Below are positions 44,698 through 53,272 of a stretch of DNA of 64,000 nt, in pieces. The stretch lies in contig NZ_LT854634.1 of the NCBI RefSeq assembly GCF_900184255.1, positions 98,697 to 162,696 of the forward strand, written 5' to 3'. How positions within the stretch are numbered: position 1 is the stretch's first letter; every line of letters begins with the position of its first letter. The notes under the pieces are model-generated. The model saw only the letters and a program-made list of their open reading frames with translations. It had not been told where the DNA came from and did not search any database. This stretch comes from Haloimpatiens massiliensis. Its GTDB lineage: Bacteria > Bacillota > Clostridia > Clostridiales > Clostridiaceae. Position numbers and translations under genes: made by a program.

Positions 44698-44713
44698 AGC
44701 ACTGCGCAGTGCT
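44698..44713. promoter_or_regulatory. Perfect 16 bp palindrome between terminator and aspS
   Basis: AGCACTGCGCAGTGCT is self-complementary over its full length and lies in the aspS leader, after the T-box terminator and about 33 bases before the start codon. It is much GC-richer than its surroundings. It could be an RNA hairpin affecting translation, or a protein operator. Confidence 0.6.
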
Positions 44714-44726
44714 TGATTTCAAAAAA

Positions 44727-44965
44727 TAAAAAACCCACTCCAATTAGGAGTGAGTGTATTCCCACGGTACCATCCTTTTTAACTTCAAATTTGAAGTTCA
44801 CTTGGATTCATATAACGGTGAAAACCGATTTACCCTAATAACATCAGCTTTCAGGCAAATATCTCCAGGATGTCCTTCGAACATCTAATTTCCTGCCAGG
44901 CTCTCACCATTCCTGACTCGCTGAGAGTACTTTTAAAATGTCTACTCTTCCCTTCAAAGAATTTA
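44727..44965 (-). promoter_or_regulatory. T-box leader of aspS
   Basis: The minus strand has the T-box core AAGGATGGTACCGTG at about 44765-44779, followed by a terminator (ACTCACTCC, loop, GGAGTGGGT, then TTTTTT at 44727-44756). Upstream is a stem I region of about 100 bases beginning GAAGGGAAGAGTAGA with the distal AATGGTGAGAGCC loop region. A GAC triplet at 44872-44874 is the best specifier candidate (Asp), but the bulge was not folded. Uncharged tRNA should allow antitermination and synthetase expression. Confidence 0.92.
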
Positions 44966-45041
44966 ATTATTGTCATTCATTATATTATGAATCTTTACAA
45001 TTGTCAATAACTTTATAAACATTATCTGCAATAGAAATTTA

Positions 45042-45479
45042 ATGGTTTCTTCTATTACTTTTAAGAAGGAACTAACGGGAAAAGCAAATTTAATATTTCC
45101 TGCTGAAAAAATACGTACTTTTATAAGCCTTTGTTTAAATGAAGAAGAAAATAGCAATGGCAATATGGATTTCACTGATATAGATCTAGACGTTATGAAA
45201 GAAATAGGAAATATAGTTTTAAATTCCGTTATTGGAGAGATAGGAAATTATTTAACTATTGGCTTAGACTACACTTTACCAGAAGTAAAATTATTTAATA
45301 AAATAGATTTTAAAAAAGATATAGAAAGTAACGAATACGCATATATATTAATGCTATATATAACCTTTAACATAGATGGAACAGAAGTAGAGGGTGCTAT
45401 AATAATTGACTTAACTATGAAATCCTTAAATAATCTAATAAGTAAAATAGATAAGATAGAAGACGAATTATATGGATAA
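45042..45479 (+). pseudogene. CheC-like chemotaxis phosphatase, first half missing
   Basis: 145 residues. MKEIGNIVLNSVIGEIGNYL leads into a perfect CheC active-site pattern, E-x2-N-x22-P, with the proline in YTLPEV. The preceding GKANLIFPAEKIRTFISLCL matches the middle of a CheC protein. The family is about 200 residues with two such motifs; the first half is missing here. The ATG has no ribosome binding site, and the frame is open upstream without another start. A 5' deletion is likely, bringing the gene next to the aspS leader. The stop overlaps the cyclase gene. Confidence 0.6.
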
Positions 45480-46437
45480 GATATTATATGACACTTTAAA
45501 TGATATTAATGAAGCTATAATTCTTTTAGATGAGAATTTTAACATAGCGCTATGGAATAGTTATATGGAACATGTAACTGGCATTACAAAAGAAGCTGCC
45601 CTATACCATAATATATATGATTTTTTACCAAATCTAGATAAAAATTATTTTAGAAAATCATTAAAACAAGTACTAAATGATGGATATAAAATGTTTTTTT
45701 CTGCAGCAATGCATAAAGAAATAATAATCAATGGACACTATTTGAATTTGAAAATAAGTCGCTTACAAACAGATTATTCGAAACTCCTACTTCTTGAATT
45801 TACTAATGTAACGAATCAATTTATACGGATTAATCAGCTAAAAAACTACATTAATCAATTGTCTTCATTAAATAAAAAATTGAAGTACAAAGAAGTCCAA
45901 ATAAAAAAACTAGCTTACTATGACAAGTTAACCAATGTACCAAATAGAACGTTATTTTATAAAATTGTTGAAAAATTCCTAATTAATGCTGATAGAACTA
46001 AAAGTTTGCTAGCACTAATGTTTGTAGATGTAGATAATTTTAAATTCATAAATGATACCTATGGGCATAAATCAGGAGATAATATTTTAATTAGTGTGGC
46101 CAATTCATTAAATAATTGTACTAGAAAAGGAGACATTGTAGCTCGGTTTGGTGGAGATGAATTTCTAATTTTACTACCAAATATAAAAAATCCTAATGAT
46201 TACAAAGTTATAGTATCTAGAATTCTGAATGAAAGAAACAAGCCTATTTACTGCAATGGAGAAAAAATAAAAGTTTCCCTTAGCATAGGTGTAAGTCTTT
46301 ATCCATTTGATGGGAAGAGCCTTGATGAATTGATATCAAATGCAGATAAATCTATGTATATCGTTAAAAATAATGGGGGAAATAATTTTACATTATATAA
46401 TCATAATATGTGCGAATTTACTCTTTTAATGCTATAA
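45472..46437 (+). CDS. PAS-GGDEF diguanylate cyclase
   Basis: A 321-residue soluble protein. An N-terminal PAS domain (about residues 5-115, NEAIILLDENFNIALWNSYM) is followed by a short coiled coil and a GGDEF domain. The active site is GGDEF at 227-231, and an RxxD inhibitory site (RKGD) lies five residues upstream. It should make cyclic di-GMP in response to a small ligand or redox signal. The start overlaps the CheC-like gene by eight bases, so the two form a unit. Because the CheC-like gene appears 5'-truncated, the original promoter may be lost. Confidence 0.92.
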   Translation: MDKILYDTLNDINEAIILLDENFNIALWNSYMEHVTGITKEAALYHNIYDFLPNLDKNYFRKSLKQVLNDGYKMFFSAAMHKEIIINGHYLNLKISRLQTDYSKLLLLEFTNVTNQFIRINQLKNYINQLSSLNKKLKYKEVQIKKLAYYDKLTNVPNRTLFYKIVEKFLINADRTKSLLALMFVDVDNFKFINDTYGHKSGDNILISVANSLNNCTRKGDIVARFGGDEFLILLPNIKNPNDYKVIVSRILNERNKPIYCNGEKIKVSLSIGVSLYPFDGKSLDELISNADKSMYIVKNNGGNNFTLYNHNMCEFTLLML

Positions 46438-46540
46438 TGATTTCTCCTTGAACTATCACAAAAATATTTTCAATAATTTCATAAATAAGCAGTGAAATTT
46501 TTATAAATTTTAATAAAATTTTTAGAAGGGAGTCTTTTTT

Positions 46541-47056
46541 ATGAGTTTAAAAAGTTTATATGAAAGTGGCATAGAGTACAATGATTTTTTAAATAGTAAA
46601 GACGTGGACACAAAGGACAAAGTTTTAGACATATACAATAATATAGAAATAGGAAAAGACCTAGAAGATAAAATAAAAGCTGTAGATAAAGAAGTTGACA
46701 TAATTGCTTTTGCAGAAATATGGTGCCCTGATTGTATGCTAAATGTACCTGCTCTAGAAAAAATCCATATATTAAATCCTAAGATTAATTTCAAAGTAGT
46801 TTCAAGAGAAGGAAATGAAAAATATTTAGATGACTATGCAATAGATGGAAAACCTCGAATACCTACTTTTATAATTACAGACAAAACTCAAAAGGTTTTA
46901 GGTGCTTTTATAGAAAGACCAGAAATAGTTAGAAAAGTAGAGAATAGCGGAAACCAAGTAGATGTAATAGTTACAAAAAAGAAATATAGAAAGGGAGAAT
47001 TTATACCTCATACTATTACGGATGTTTTAAATATAATATCTAATAAGGATATCTAA
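46541..47056 (+). CDS. Thioredoxin-family protein
   Basis: A 171-residue protein. FAEIWCPDCMLNVPALEKI has the active-site CxxC (C62, C65), and the cis-proline segment is KPRIPTFIITD. An extra N-terminal helical region of about 45 residues precedes the fold. No signal peptide, so it acts in the cytosol, probably as a thiol reductase. Ribosome binding site GGGAG. It is followed by a long hairpin terminator. Confidence 0.9.
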   Translation: MSLKSLYESGIEYNDFLNSKDVDTKDKVLDIYNNIEIGKDLEDKIKAVDKEVDIIAFAEIWCPDCMLNVPALEKIHILNPKINFKVVSREGNEKYLDDYAIDGKPRIPTFIITDKTQKVLGAFIERPEIVRKVENSGNQVDVIVTKKKYRKGEFIPHTITDVLNIISNKDI

Positions 47057-47057
47057 C

Positions 47058-47163
47058 AAAAGGGCTGTAGCACTAAAAATAAATACTACAATGTATTGTT
47101 TTGCAAGTTTAAATCTGTAAAACAGTACATTGTATGTAAATTTCTTAATGCTACAGCTCCTTT
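47058..47163. terminator. Long hairpin between convergent genes
   Basis: AAAGGGCTGTAGCA and TGCTACAGCTCCTTT pair at the base, and the inner ACAATGTA/TACATTGT and TGTTTT/AAAACA parts extend the arms to nearly 50 bases. It lies between the thioredoxin-like gene (plus) and the zinc-ribbon gene (minus), so it probably serves both. Confidence 0.7.
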
Positions 47164-47171
47164 ATAATTAT

Positions 47172-47684
47172 TTACATATTCACAGTACTAATAGGTGAGC
47201 CACAAAATTCACATTCCCCTACAGAACCTTTTAAAATCTTATTCTTCGCTCCACAGCCTTTGCAAGTTACTACTACCACTTGTACATTAGGATTAAATTT
47301 AACACTTGCTTCTTTATTATAGTCCTGCTTTCGTTTATGTACTATAATAATTTCCCTTTTAGATTCGTTAATATATGCATTAAAAAAATATTCTTTATCT
47401 ATCATATTTTGAAGATCACTTTTAACTACATCATAAGGCAAATCCATTGCAGCAGCTATGTTATCTATAGATGTAATGTTCTGATTTACTACTATAGCTA
47501 TATATTTTTTAAATTTTTGAGCCTTTTTCTTATTTCTTCTACTTACAACAATTAATGCAATTCCACCACCTACAAATAATAATAAACCAGAAAACACCTG
47601 TCCTACGGTCATTGTAGAATCTCCAATACTTCCTATAGTATAAAAAATCCCTAGTACCAATAAAATGCAACCAATAATTCCCAA
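47172..47684 (-). CDS. Membrane protein with a C-terminal zinc ribbon; start disrupted by a homopolymer
   Basis: 170 residues from a TTG start, with two membrane segments (IIGCILLVLGIFYTI and VFSGLLLFVGGGIALIVV), a winged-helix-like region (SIDNIAAAMDLPYDVVKSDL) and a terminal zinc ribbon (CKGCGAKNK, CEFCGS). The family is uncharacterised. The open frame continues upstream as DLDKKALFNSGRT and would reach a GTG at 47736 with GAGAGGTG ahead of it, if the run of eight A at 47726-47733 were seven. The gene is therefore either frameshifted, phase-variable, or started at the weaker TTG. Confidence 0.7.
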   Translation of the reverse strand: MGIIGCILLVLGIFYTIGSIGDSTMTVGQVFSGLLLFVGGGIALIVVSRRNKKKAQKFKKYIAIVVNQNITSIDNIAAAMDLPYDVVKSDLQNMIDKEYFFNAYINESKREIIIVHKRKQDYNKEASVKFNPNVQVVVVTCKGCGAKNKILKGSVGECEFCGSPISTVNM

Positions 47685-47880
47685 AGTACGTCCTGAATTA
47701 AATAAAGCTTTTTTATCTAAATCTATTTTTTTTCACGCTAATGCACCTCTCTTTATGATAAGTTTACAAGTTATATTTGAATTCTTAATTTTCTTCATAA
47801 AATATTCATATCTACAAATTATTATTCTACATAAATCTACTTTTTCCTTCGCTTCCATGATTTTTATTAAATAAAGTTCT

Positions 47881-49449
47881 TTACCCTAAAGATACTTTCA
47901 TAAATTCACTAGGTGAATATCCTGTGTGCTTTTTAAAAACATGTGAGAAGTATCTATAGTCTGTATAACCAACCTTAGAGGCCACATCTGCTATCTTTGC
48001 CTCAGGCTCCGTTAGGTATTCCATAGCTTTACTTACCCTCAGTTTTGTTAAGTACTCTACAAAGCTTACTCCCATTACCTTTTTAATCTTTCTACTTAAA
48101 TAGCTTTCGCTTAAGTAGACTTTTGTAGCTACGTCATTTAAACAAATATTCTCATTATAGTGCTCTGTCATATAATCCAGCGCATCCTTTATTCCAGACT
48201 CAACTATTTGCACTTTAACTTCTTTTATAGCATATAATATTTCAAATATTAAGTGCTCAGCCCATGTATATAATTCTTCAATGGTGTTAAGTTCTGTAGT
48301 TTTCTTGTAAACATTAAAGTTTTCTCCTACTATATCTGACATGTTAATATTAAAATCCTTAAGAATATCTAGCGCCTTTAAAATTAAATTAATACTAATT
48401 TGTTTTATAGTATCATCGCTTATTTTATTGCACTTGAATATATCATAATAAATATATTTTAATCCACCTCTAACTCTCTTTTTATCACAAGCCTTAATAC
48501 TTAATATAAGTTCTCTTTCTTTTTGATGTAAATCATTCCATTCTAATTTTTCTTCATCACATACTTCTTTACCTATGTCTTTAAAATAAGTTATACTGCC
48601 CTTACCACTATATAATCTATTTTTTAGAGCTCTTTTCCCTTGACTATATATATCCTGTATGCTTTCCAAATTCATTATACCAGAAACGCCCATACTTATA
48701 GTTATATTACATTTAGATTTTACAATGCTTTGAATATTTTTCAGTTTATTCTCGATTTCTTTTTCACAACTAATATTATTACAGCATAATACCAAAGCTA
48801 ACTTATCCTCATGACATTCAATAACATAGTGTTCCTCTAGAAAAGACTTATTTATTGCATCTCTAATTATCTGATTCTCCTCATAAATTAACTTCATATT
48901 ATCCATTTCTAATATATTTTCATAATTATCATTTTGAATAGAAACAATCATAAGTTTTTCTAAAGATATATTATGCCTTCTTATTTCTTCATAAATATTT
49001 TCATAACTTCTCAGCTTTCCCCGCATCATATCTAATAACATTTTTTCTTGAGTTATAGATACGCTTTCTTTGGTTTTTATACATTCATTAGCTGCTTTTT
49101 CTATAGCATTCAAAAACTCTCCTTCATCTATAGGTTTTAATAAAAAATCTATAGCATTTACCTTAACGGCTCCTATTGCATAGTTTAAATCATCATATCC
49201 GGTAATTATGATGAACTTACTATTAGGTAAAATTTTTATAATCTCCCTAGCCATTTCCAGTCCATTCATTTCCGGCATATTAATATCCGTTATAATTAAA
49301 TCTGGTTTTTCCAGCTTTGCTAGTTCTATTGCCTGAAACGCATCCTCTGCTTCACCTACTATCTTACATCCATATTTATTCCAATCAACAGTTTTTTTCA
49401 TACCTTCTCTAGCTAAATACTCATCATCTACCACTATGACTTTAACCAA
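47881..49449 (-). CDS. YesN-type response regulator with AraC DNA-binding domain
   Basis: About 522 residues. Receiver domain with VVDDEYLAREG, phosphorylated aspartate in LIITDINMPEMNG and LLKPIDEGEF. A middle region of about 250 residues contains NITISMGVSGIM, a diverged GGDEF-like fold common in these regulators. The C-terminal AraC HTH is NENICLNDVATKVYLSESYL and ADVASKVGYTDYRYFSHVFK. It pairs with the sensor kinase at 49685-51511. The TTG at 49449 is nine bases after GGAGG; a GTG two codons earlier is too close. Likely targets are carbohydrate or organophosphate import genes such as importer cluster 2. Confidence 0.9.
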   Translation of the reverse strand: MVKVIVVDDEYLAREGMKKTVDWNKYGCKIVGEAEDAFQAIELAKLEKPDLIITDINMPEMNGLEMAREIIKILPNSKFIIITGYDDLNYAIGAVKVNAIDFLLKPIDEGEFLNAIEKAANECIKTKESVSITQEKMLLDMMRGKLRSYENIYEEIRRHNISLEKLMIVSIQNDNYENILEMDNMKLIYEENQIIRDAINKSFLEEHYVIECHEDKLALVLCCNNISCEKEIENKLKNIQSIVKSKCNITISMGVSGIMNLESIQDIYSQGKRALKNRLYSGKGSITYFKDIGKEVCDEEKLEWNDLHQKERELILSIKACDKKRVRGGLKYIYYDIFKCNKISDDTIKQISINLILKALDILKDFNINMSDIVGENFNVYKKTTELNTIEELYTWAEHLIFEILYAIKEVKVQIVESGIKDALDYMTEHYNENICLNDVATKVYLSESYLSRKIKKVMGVSFVEYLTKLRVSKAMEYLTEPEAKIADVASKVGYTDYRYFSHVFKKHTGYSPSEFMKVSLG

Positions 49450-49684
49450 AATCACCGTCCTCCTCTAAACACTAAATTTATAAAAAGTCTACTACAATTA
49501 CTTTTCCAATGTAACTTCAGTTTAAATTATCTTCGTTCTTTTGCTATTTATTGTTTATTAATGCCACACATATATTTTCTCTATCAATATTAAATTACCA
49601 ACTATGCATTACTCCATTCTTTAATGCATTAACGCATACACTGATAGTGACAAAGGCTCGTGCAACTAGAACTACCTTATGCTT

Positions 49685-51511
49685 TTATAATCCACCAGGT
49701 ATATTGATTCTAGATATAGTGAATCCTTCTTCACTAAATAATTTTACCCCATACTCATCTCCATAATGAAGTTTTATTCTATTATCCACATTACTTAAAC
49801 CTATTTTCTCTCCTGAACTGTTACTATTTCCCACTCCAATGCCATCATCTATTACATCAATATAAACTATATTGTTCTCTAAATAACCTTTTATAATAAG
49901 ATTTCCCGTGCCTCTCTTTTGTTCTAATCCGTGAGTTATTGCATTTTCTACTAACGGTTGAATTAAAAGCCTAAGAATATTTTGTTTATAAACCTCCGGT
50001 TCCACCTTTACGAATACCTGAAATTTATCTCTATACCTAATTTTTTGTATGGTTAAATAGTTATTCACCTGCTGCAACTCTTCCTCTACCGTTACTATAT
50101 CACCTTTTTTACTAATACTGTATCTTAAAAATTTTCCTAAGCTTGTAACCATAGTGCTTACTCCTTGTAAGTCATCAAGCTTTGCCATCCAATTAATTGA
50201 CTCCAATGTGTTGTATAAAAAGTGAGGGTTTACTTGAGCTTTAAGTGCTTTAAATTCTGCTTCTTTCAGTAAATATTGTTTTACATAAACCTCTTCTATT
50301 AATCTGTTAATTTCTTTAAGCATATTATTAAAACTATTACCCATATGTGCAATTTCATCATTTGTATTAATAGAGAAATTTACGTTTCTATCTCCTTTTT
50401 CAACTCTATCCATCAAATTTGCCAGCTCATTTATTGGTTTATAAATATTTTTAGACAACACTAAAGAAGCCATTACAGCTAATATAGCAAATAAAATAAG
50501 TAATAACATAAATGTAATTATAATAACTCTTTTATCTTTATATAATTGTTTTTGAGGAATTATTTCCACTATCTTAAGTCCTGTATCACTTAAAGTTGTA
50601 AAATAAGCTGTATATTTTTTATTTTCTATGTTGCATGAAAATTTTCCCTTAGTATTCTTTAATATATCACTCAAGTATTCTTCATAAAAATAAAATCCTG
50701 TTTTATTTTTATTTATTTTATCCGTAATTATTTTACCATTTCTGTCCAACACAAAAATATTATTGTCCTTATATACCTTTAAATATTTAAAAATATCATT
50801 AAAGTAATCATCATATAAATCAACTATTACATATCCTATTTTTTGTCCATTTTCTACATCTTTTATTTCTTTTCCTATAGCCATTACAATGTCTTTTCTC
50901 TCTTTTTCATCTATTCTTCTATGTATATACAAAAGCTTCTCATTTTCTCTTTTATCAATGGATTTAAAAAATTCACTGTTTAAATCTTCATATATAGGTG
51001 GATAATAGTCCGTAGTACTAAAATGACTATATTTACTCATTCCTGTTATATATATAGGCACATCCCTTTTTTGTGTAGCTAATACACCGCTAGTTATTCT
51101 GTATATTTTTTGAATATCTAAAAATTTTTCTTCATAATTATTATAATCTTTTTTCTTTAAAATTTCCTTTACTTCTTTATTTTCTGATATGTAATCACTG
51201 ATACTTATAAAACTCCCTAAAGATGAATCTATAAGCCTACTGACTACCTCTAAGTTTTCTTTTACTGAAATATCTAATCTACTATTAATTGACTTACTAG
51301 TATTATAATAAGAAAAAATCGTCATACTCAAAAGTGGTAATATTCCTACTAATAAAAAGCCTCTAAATAGCTTATCCTTAAAACTGCGATTTTTCCATAA
51401 TACACCAAAAGTTTTCTTAAATCTATATATACATTTGTTCCTATTTAAAATGTTAGATATACATCTATTTCTAAACCAAAGTTTGTTTTTAAATGAAAAT
51501 TTCTTTTTCAT
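49685..51511 (-). CDS. YesM-type sensor histidine kinase
   Basis: A 608-residue membrane kinase. A cytoplasmic basic N-terminus precedes TM1 (RGFLLVGILPLLSMTIFSYY), an extracellular dCache-like domain of about 270 residues, TM2 (FMLLLILFAILAVMASLVL), HAMP and the His_kinase domain with QVNPHFLYNTLESINWMAKL (phosphorylated histidine) and an ATPase lobe (VIDDGIGVG). This is the YesM/LytS class that partners AraC-type regulators. The regulator gene follows 230 bases downstream. GGGGATTTTT before the ATG. Confidence 0.9.
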   Translation of the reverse strand: MKKKFSFKNKLWFRNRCISNILNRNKCIYRFKKTFGVLWKNRSFKDKLFRGFLLVGILPLLSMTIFSYYNTSKSINSRLDISVKENLEVVSRLIDSSLGSFISISDYISENKEVKEILKKKDYNNYEEKFLDIQKIYRITSGVLATQKRDVPIYITGMSKYSHFSTTDYYPPIYEDLNSEFFKSIDKRENEKLLYIHRRIDEKERKDIVMAIGKEIKDVENGQKIGYVIVDLYDDYFNDIFKYLKVYKDNNIFVLDRNGKIITDKINKNKTGFYFYEEYLSDILKNTKGKFSCNIENKKYTAYFTTLSDTGLKIVEIIPQKQLYKDKRVIIITFMLLLILFAILAVMASLVLSKNIYKPINELANLMDRVEKGDRNVNFSINTNDEIAHMGNSFNNMLKEINRLIEEVYVKQYLLKEAEFKALKAQVNPHFLYNTLESINWMAKLDDLQGVSTMVTSLGKFLRYSISKKGDIVTVEEELQQVNNYLTIQKIRYRDKFQVFVKVEPEVYKQNILRLLIQPLVENAITHGLEQKRGTGNLIIKGYLENNIVYIDVIDDGIGVGNSNSSGEKIGLSNVDNRIKLHYGDEYGVKLFSEEGFTISRINIPGGL

Positions 51512-51620
51512 AAAAATCCCCTTAAAAAATCATAATGTATTTACTACAACTTAATTATTGTTGTAAACAAAGTTTATTAACTAAATGCCTTCACATTTTT
51601 AAAATAGATAGTAAAATTTA

Positions 51621-51653
51621 ATATAGCTCAATTGTAACACAATTGAGCTATAT
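51621..51653. promoter_or_regulatory. Perfect 14 bp inverted repeat upstream of the YesM-type kinase gene
   Basis: ATATAGCTCAATTG, TAACA loop, CAATTGAGCTATAT. It lies 110 bases upstream of the kinase start and downstream of mgtC, so it may be an operator or the mgtC terminator. There is no good T-run. Confidence 0.55.
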
Positions 51654-51705
51654 AGATTAAAGTTATTAAATTATTTTTTTAAATACTTTACTTTTCTATT
51701 AAACA

Positions 51706-51891
51706 ATTAATATGATTAACCCACAAAAGGTACAATTTAGTGGAATTATGAAATTTCTCCTCCATGACTTGCATAAAAGCTCGGAACAATAAATTCAATT
51801 TAAATAGTTCCTTTGCTTCTTATGCAACTCATTCCAGAGAAATTTCATAATTCAAGTAATTTAATACTTTTTGTGGGATAATCATTAATAT
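51706..51891. mobile_element. Miniature element copy C, short form (170 bp) with 8 bp target duplication
   Basis: The element runs 51714-51883, from GATTAACCCACAAAAGG to TTTTTGTGGGATAATC, in the opposite orientation to copy A. The structured core is missing, so the arms meet directly and form one hairpin. Flanks are identical 8 bp direct repeats, ATTAATAT on both sides. It inserted 4 bases beyond the mgtC stop codon. Confidence 0.9.
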
Positions 51892-51895
51892 ATAT

Positions 51896-52597
51896 TTACT
51901 CAATTAAATTAACCTTTTCCACACCCTCATAAACAGATAATTCTTGAATGATTTTACTTTTTTTTATATATCTAGGTACCAATATTGTATAAAGACTAGT
52001 TTTATAAGGGCTCTCCTCATCATCTTCTAAAGAAAATTCAATATTTTGCACTTTAATATTTCTAGTCTCAAAATATCCTTCAACAATATTTATTAGCTGT
52101 TTTTTATCATTATATTGAAGTTCTATTTTAACTAAATTTCCTTTTTCCATAAATCTGGCCTCAACTCTTTTAAGTGCAGCTAATACCATAAAAACAGCAG
52201 CTGTTGATAATAAGGTTAAAGTATAGTATCCCAGTCCCACAGCCAAACCAATACATGCTACCACCCAAAGACTTGCAGCAGTGGTAAGCCCTTTTACAGA
52301 ACCTTTTTCATGAATTATAGTACCTGCACCTAGAAAACCTATGCCACTTATAACTTGTGCTCCGAGCCGCCCAATATCAGCCTTTAAAGCAGATTGTAAC
52401 TGTGGATGTGCTAATATTAATCTAGTAGTTTCTTCCACTGAATATAATTGAATCATAGAAATTACCGCAGCACCTACACAAACTAAAATGTGGGTTCTAA
52501 ATCCTGCTGGTCTATTTTTAAATTCTCTTTCGTATCCAATTAATCCGCCTACTATAACTGCAAGAAAAATCCTTAAAACCACCTCATGAATTAGCAT
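51896..52597 (-). CDS. MgtC/SapB family membrane protein
   Basis: A 233-residue protein. Four to five N-terminal helices contain GGLIGYEREFKNRPAGFRTH and VGAAVISM, the family signature, and a C-terminal soluble ACT-like domain of about 80 residues follows. The family includes MgtC, linked to magnesium limitation and acid stress, but many Firmicute members have unknown roles. The leader upstream may be structured. Ribosome binding site AAGG is weak. The 3' side is bordered by element copy C. Confidence 0.9.
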   Translation of the reverse strand: MLIHEVVLRIFLAVIVGGLIGYEREFKNRPAGFRTHILVCVGAAVISMIQLYSVEETTRLILAHPQLQSALKADIGRLGAQVISGIGFLGAGTIIHEKGSVKGLTTAASLWVVACIGLAVGLGYYTLTLLSTAAVFMVLAALKRVEARFMEKGNLVKIELQYNDKKQLINIVEGYFETRNIKVQNIEFSLEDDEESPYKTSLYTILVPRYIKKSKIIQELSVYEGVEKVNLIE

Positions 52598-52606
52598 ATA
52601 ACCTTA

Positions 52607-52720
52607 GTTGCCAATAATCCATAAAATAAACATCATTTAATTCACCCTTCAATGTCTCTTATTTGTGATGTTTTATAGATTTATCGCAACAGCTCACCTC
52701 CCACCATTAAATGTCACATA
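52607..52720 (-). promoter_or_regulatory. Candidate structured mgtC leader
   Basis: The minus strand has AAACATCA/TGATGTTT (perfect 8 bp) enclosed by a longer imperfect pairing TTGCGATAAATC with GGATTATTGGCAAC, and a conserved-looking GGGAGGTGAGCTGTTGCG segment. It does not match the M-box magnesium riboswitch that I know. Possible cis-acting RNA. Confidence 0.4.
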
Positions 52721-52732
52721 TTAAGATAATTT

Positions 52733-52802
52733 ATAAAATGATTAACCCACAATAAGGTATAATTCAGATAATGTAATACTTTTTGTGGGATAATCATAAA
52801 AT
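52733..52802. mobile_element. Miniature element copy D, ends only (56 bp), with 7 bp target duplication
   Basis: The element runs 52740-52795, from GATTAACCCACAATAAGG to TTTTTGTGGGATAATC. The two ends are joined almost directly. The flanks are identical 7 bp direct repeats, ATAAAAT on both sides. Confidence 0.85.
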
Positions 52803-52991
52803 ATACTTTTTAAGATTATAATTCTTACTTTTTATTATAAATAATATCTAAGAAAACAGTTATTTCATAAATAAGAAAAGTAAAATATATACTCTAGTTC
52901 TTAATATAAACAAATAAGGTCCATAAGACCTTATTCTTTTTAGCATCTAAATACCTAAACATAACCATACAATAATAATTTTCAATTATTT

Positions 52992-53268
52992 ATTAATTCA
53001 ACTTTCGTAGTTATAAAATAAAAATATACAATTTAAAATGAAGAATAAAACTCTTTTAGAAATTAACTATAATGGGAATTCATAGATAAGTAATAGATAA
53101 TAGGTAATAACTAATAGCTAAGAAGTAAGAGTTAAGGATAAAACTCAAGGAGTTTTTATAATTAATTTGTAAGTAATAGTTGTGCTGAAAATTCAGCCTT
53201 GCTCGATTTTTTCAATAGCTCTTACTTTTTACTTCTTACTTCTTACTTCTTACTTTTTACTTCTTACC
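52992..53268. repeat. Repeat family 2, copy 1 (about 277 bp)
   Basis: It begins with AATTCAACTTTCGTAG and includes AAAATGAAGAATAAAACTC, GTTAAGGATAAAACTCAAGG, GTTGTGCTGAAAATTCAGC and ends in tandem TTACTTC repeats. The reverse complement occurs at 57941-58206 with high identity over most of its length. It contains AAACTC-AAG-GAGTTTTT, a terminator-like hairpin on the plus strand, and an inner GCTGAAAATTCAGC palindrome. Both ends carry related purine/pyrimidine tracts (AAGAAGTAAGAG). Confidence 0.88.
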
Positions 53269-53272
53269 AACA

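Larger units (their letters stand above)
51512..51895. other. Gap with a perfect hairpin and a short miniature element
   Basis: No coding frame. It holds the 14 bp hairpin at 51621-51653 and element copy C at 51706-51891; both are listed separately. The promoter of the YesM-type kinase gene should lie at the left end. Confidence 0.6.
52598..53272. other. Gap of 675 bases with leader, solo element and inverted repeat copy 1
   Basis: From left to right: a possible structured mgtC leader (52607-52720), the 56 bp solo element D (52733-52802), an AT-rich stretch, and repeat family 2 copy 1 (52992-53268), which ends just at the stop of the ABC ATPase gene. Confidence 0.65.

Noticed and set aside
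52598..52740. An M-box magnesium riboswitch upstream of mgtC
   Set aside because: The leader is too short and lacks the conserved M-box segments; only a generic structured leader can be claimed.
52733..52802. The 56 bp hairpin upstream of mgtC as a transcription terminator
   Set aside because: Its ends are identical to those of the longer miniature elements and it has a 7 bp target duplication, so it is a solo element copy.
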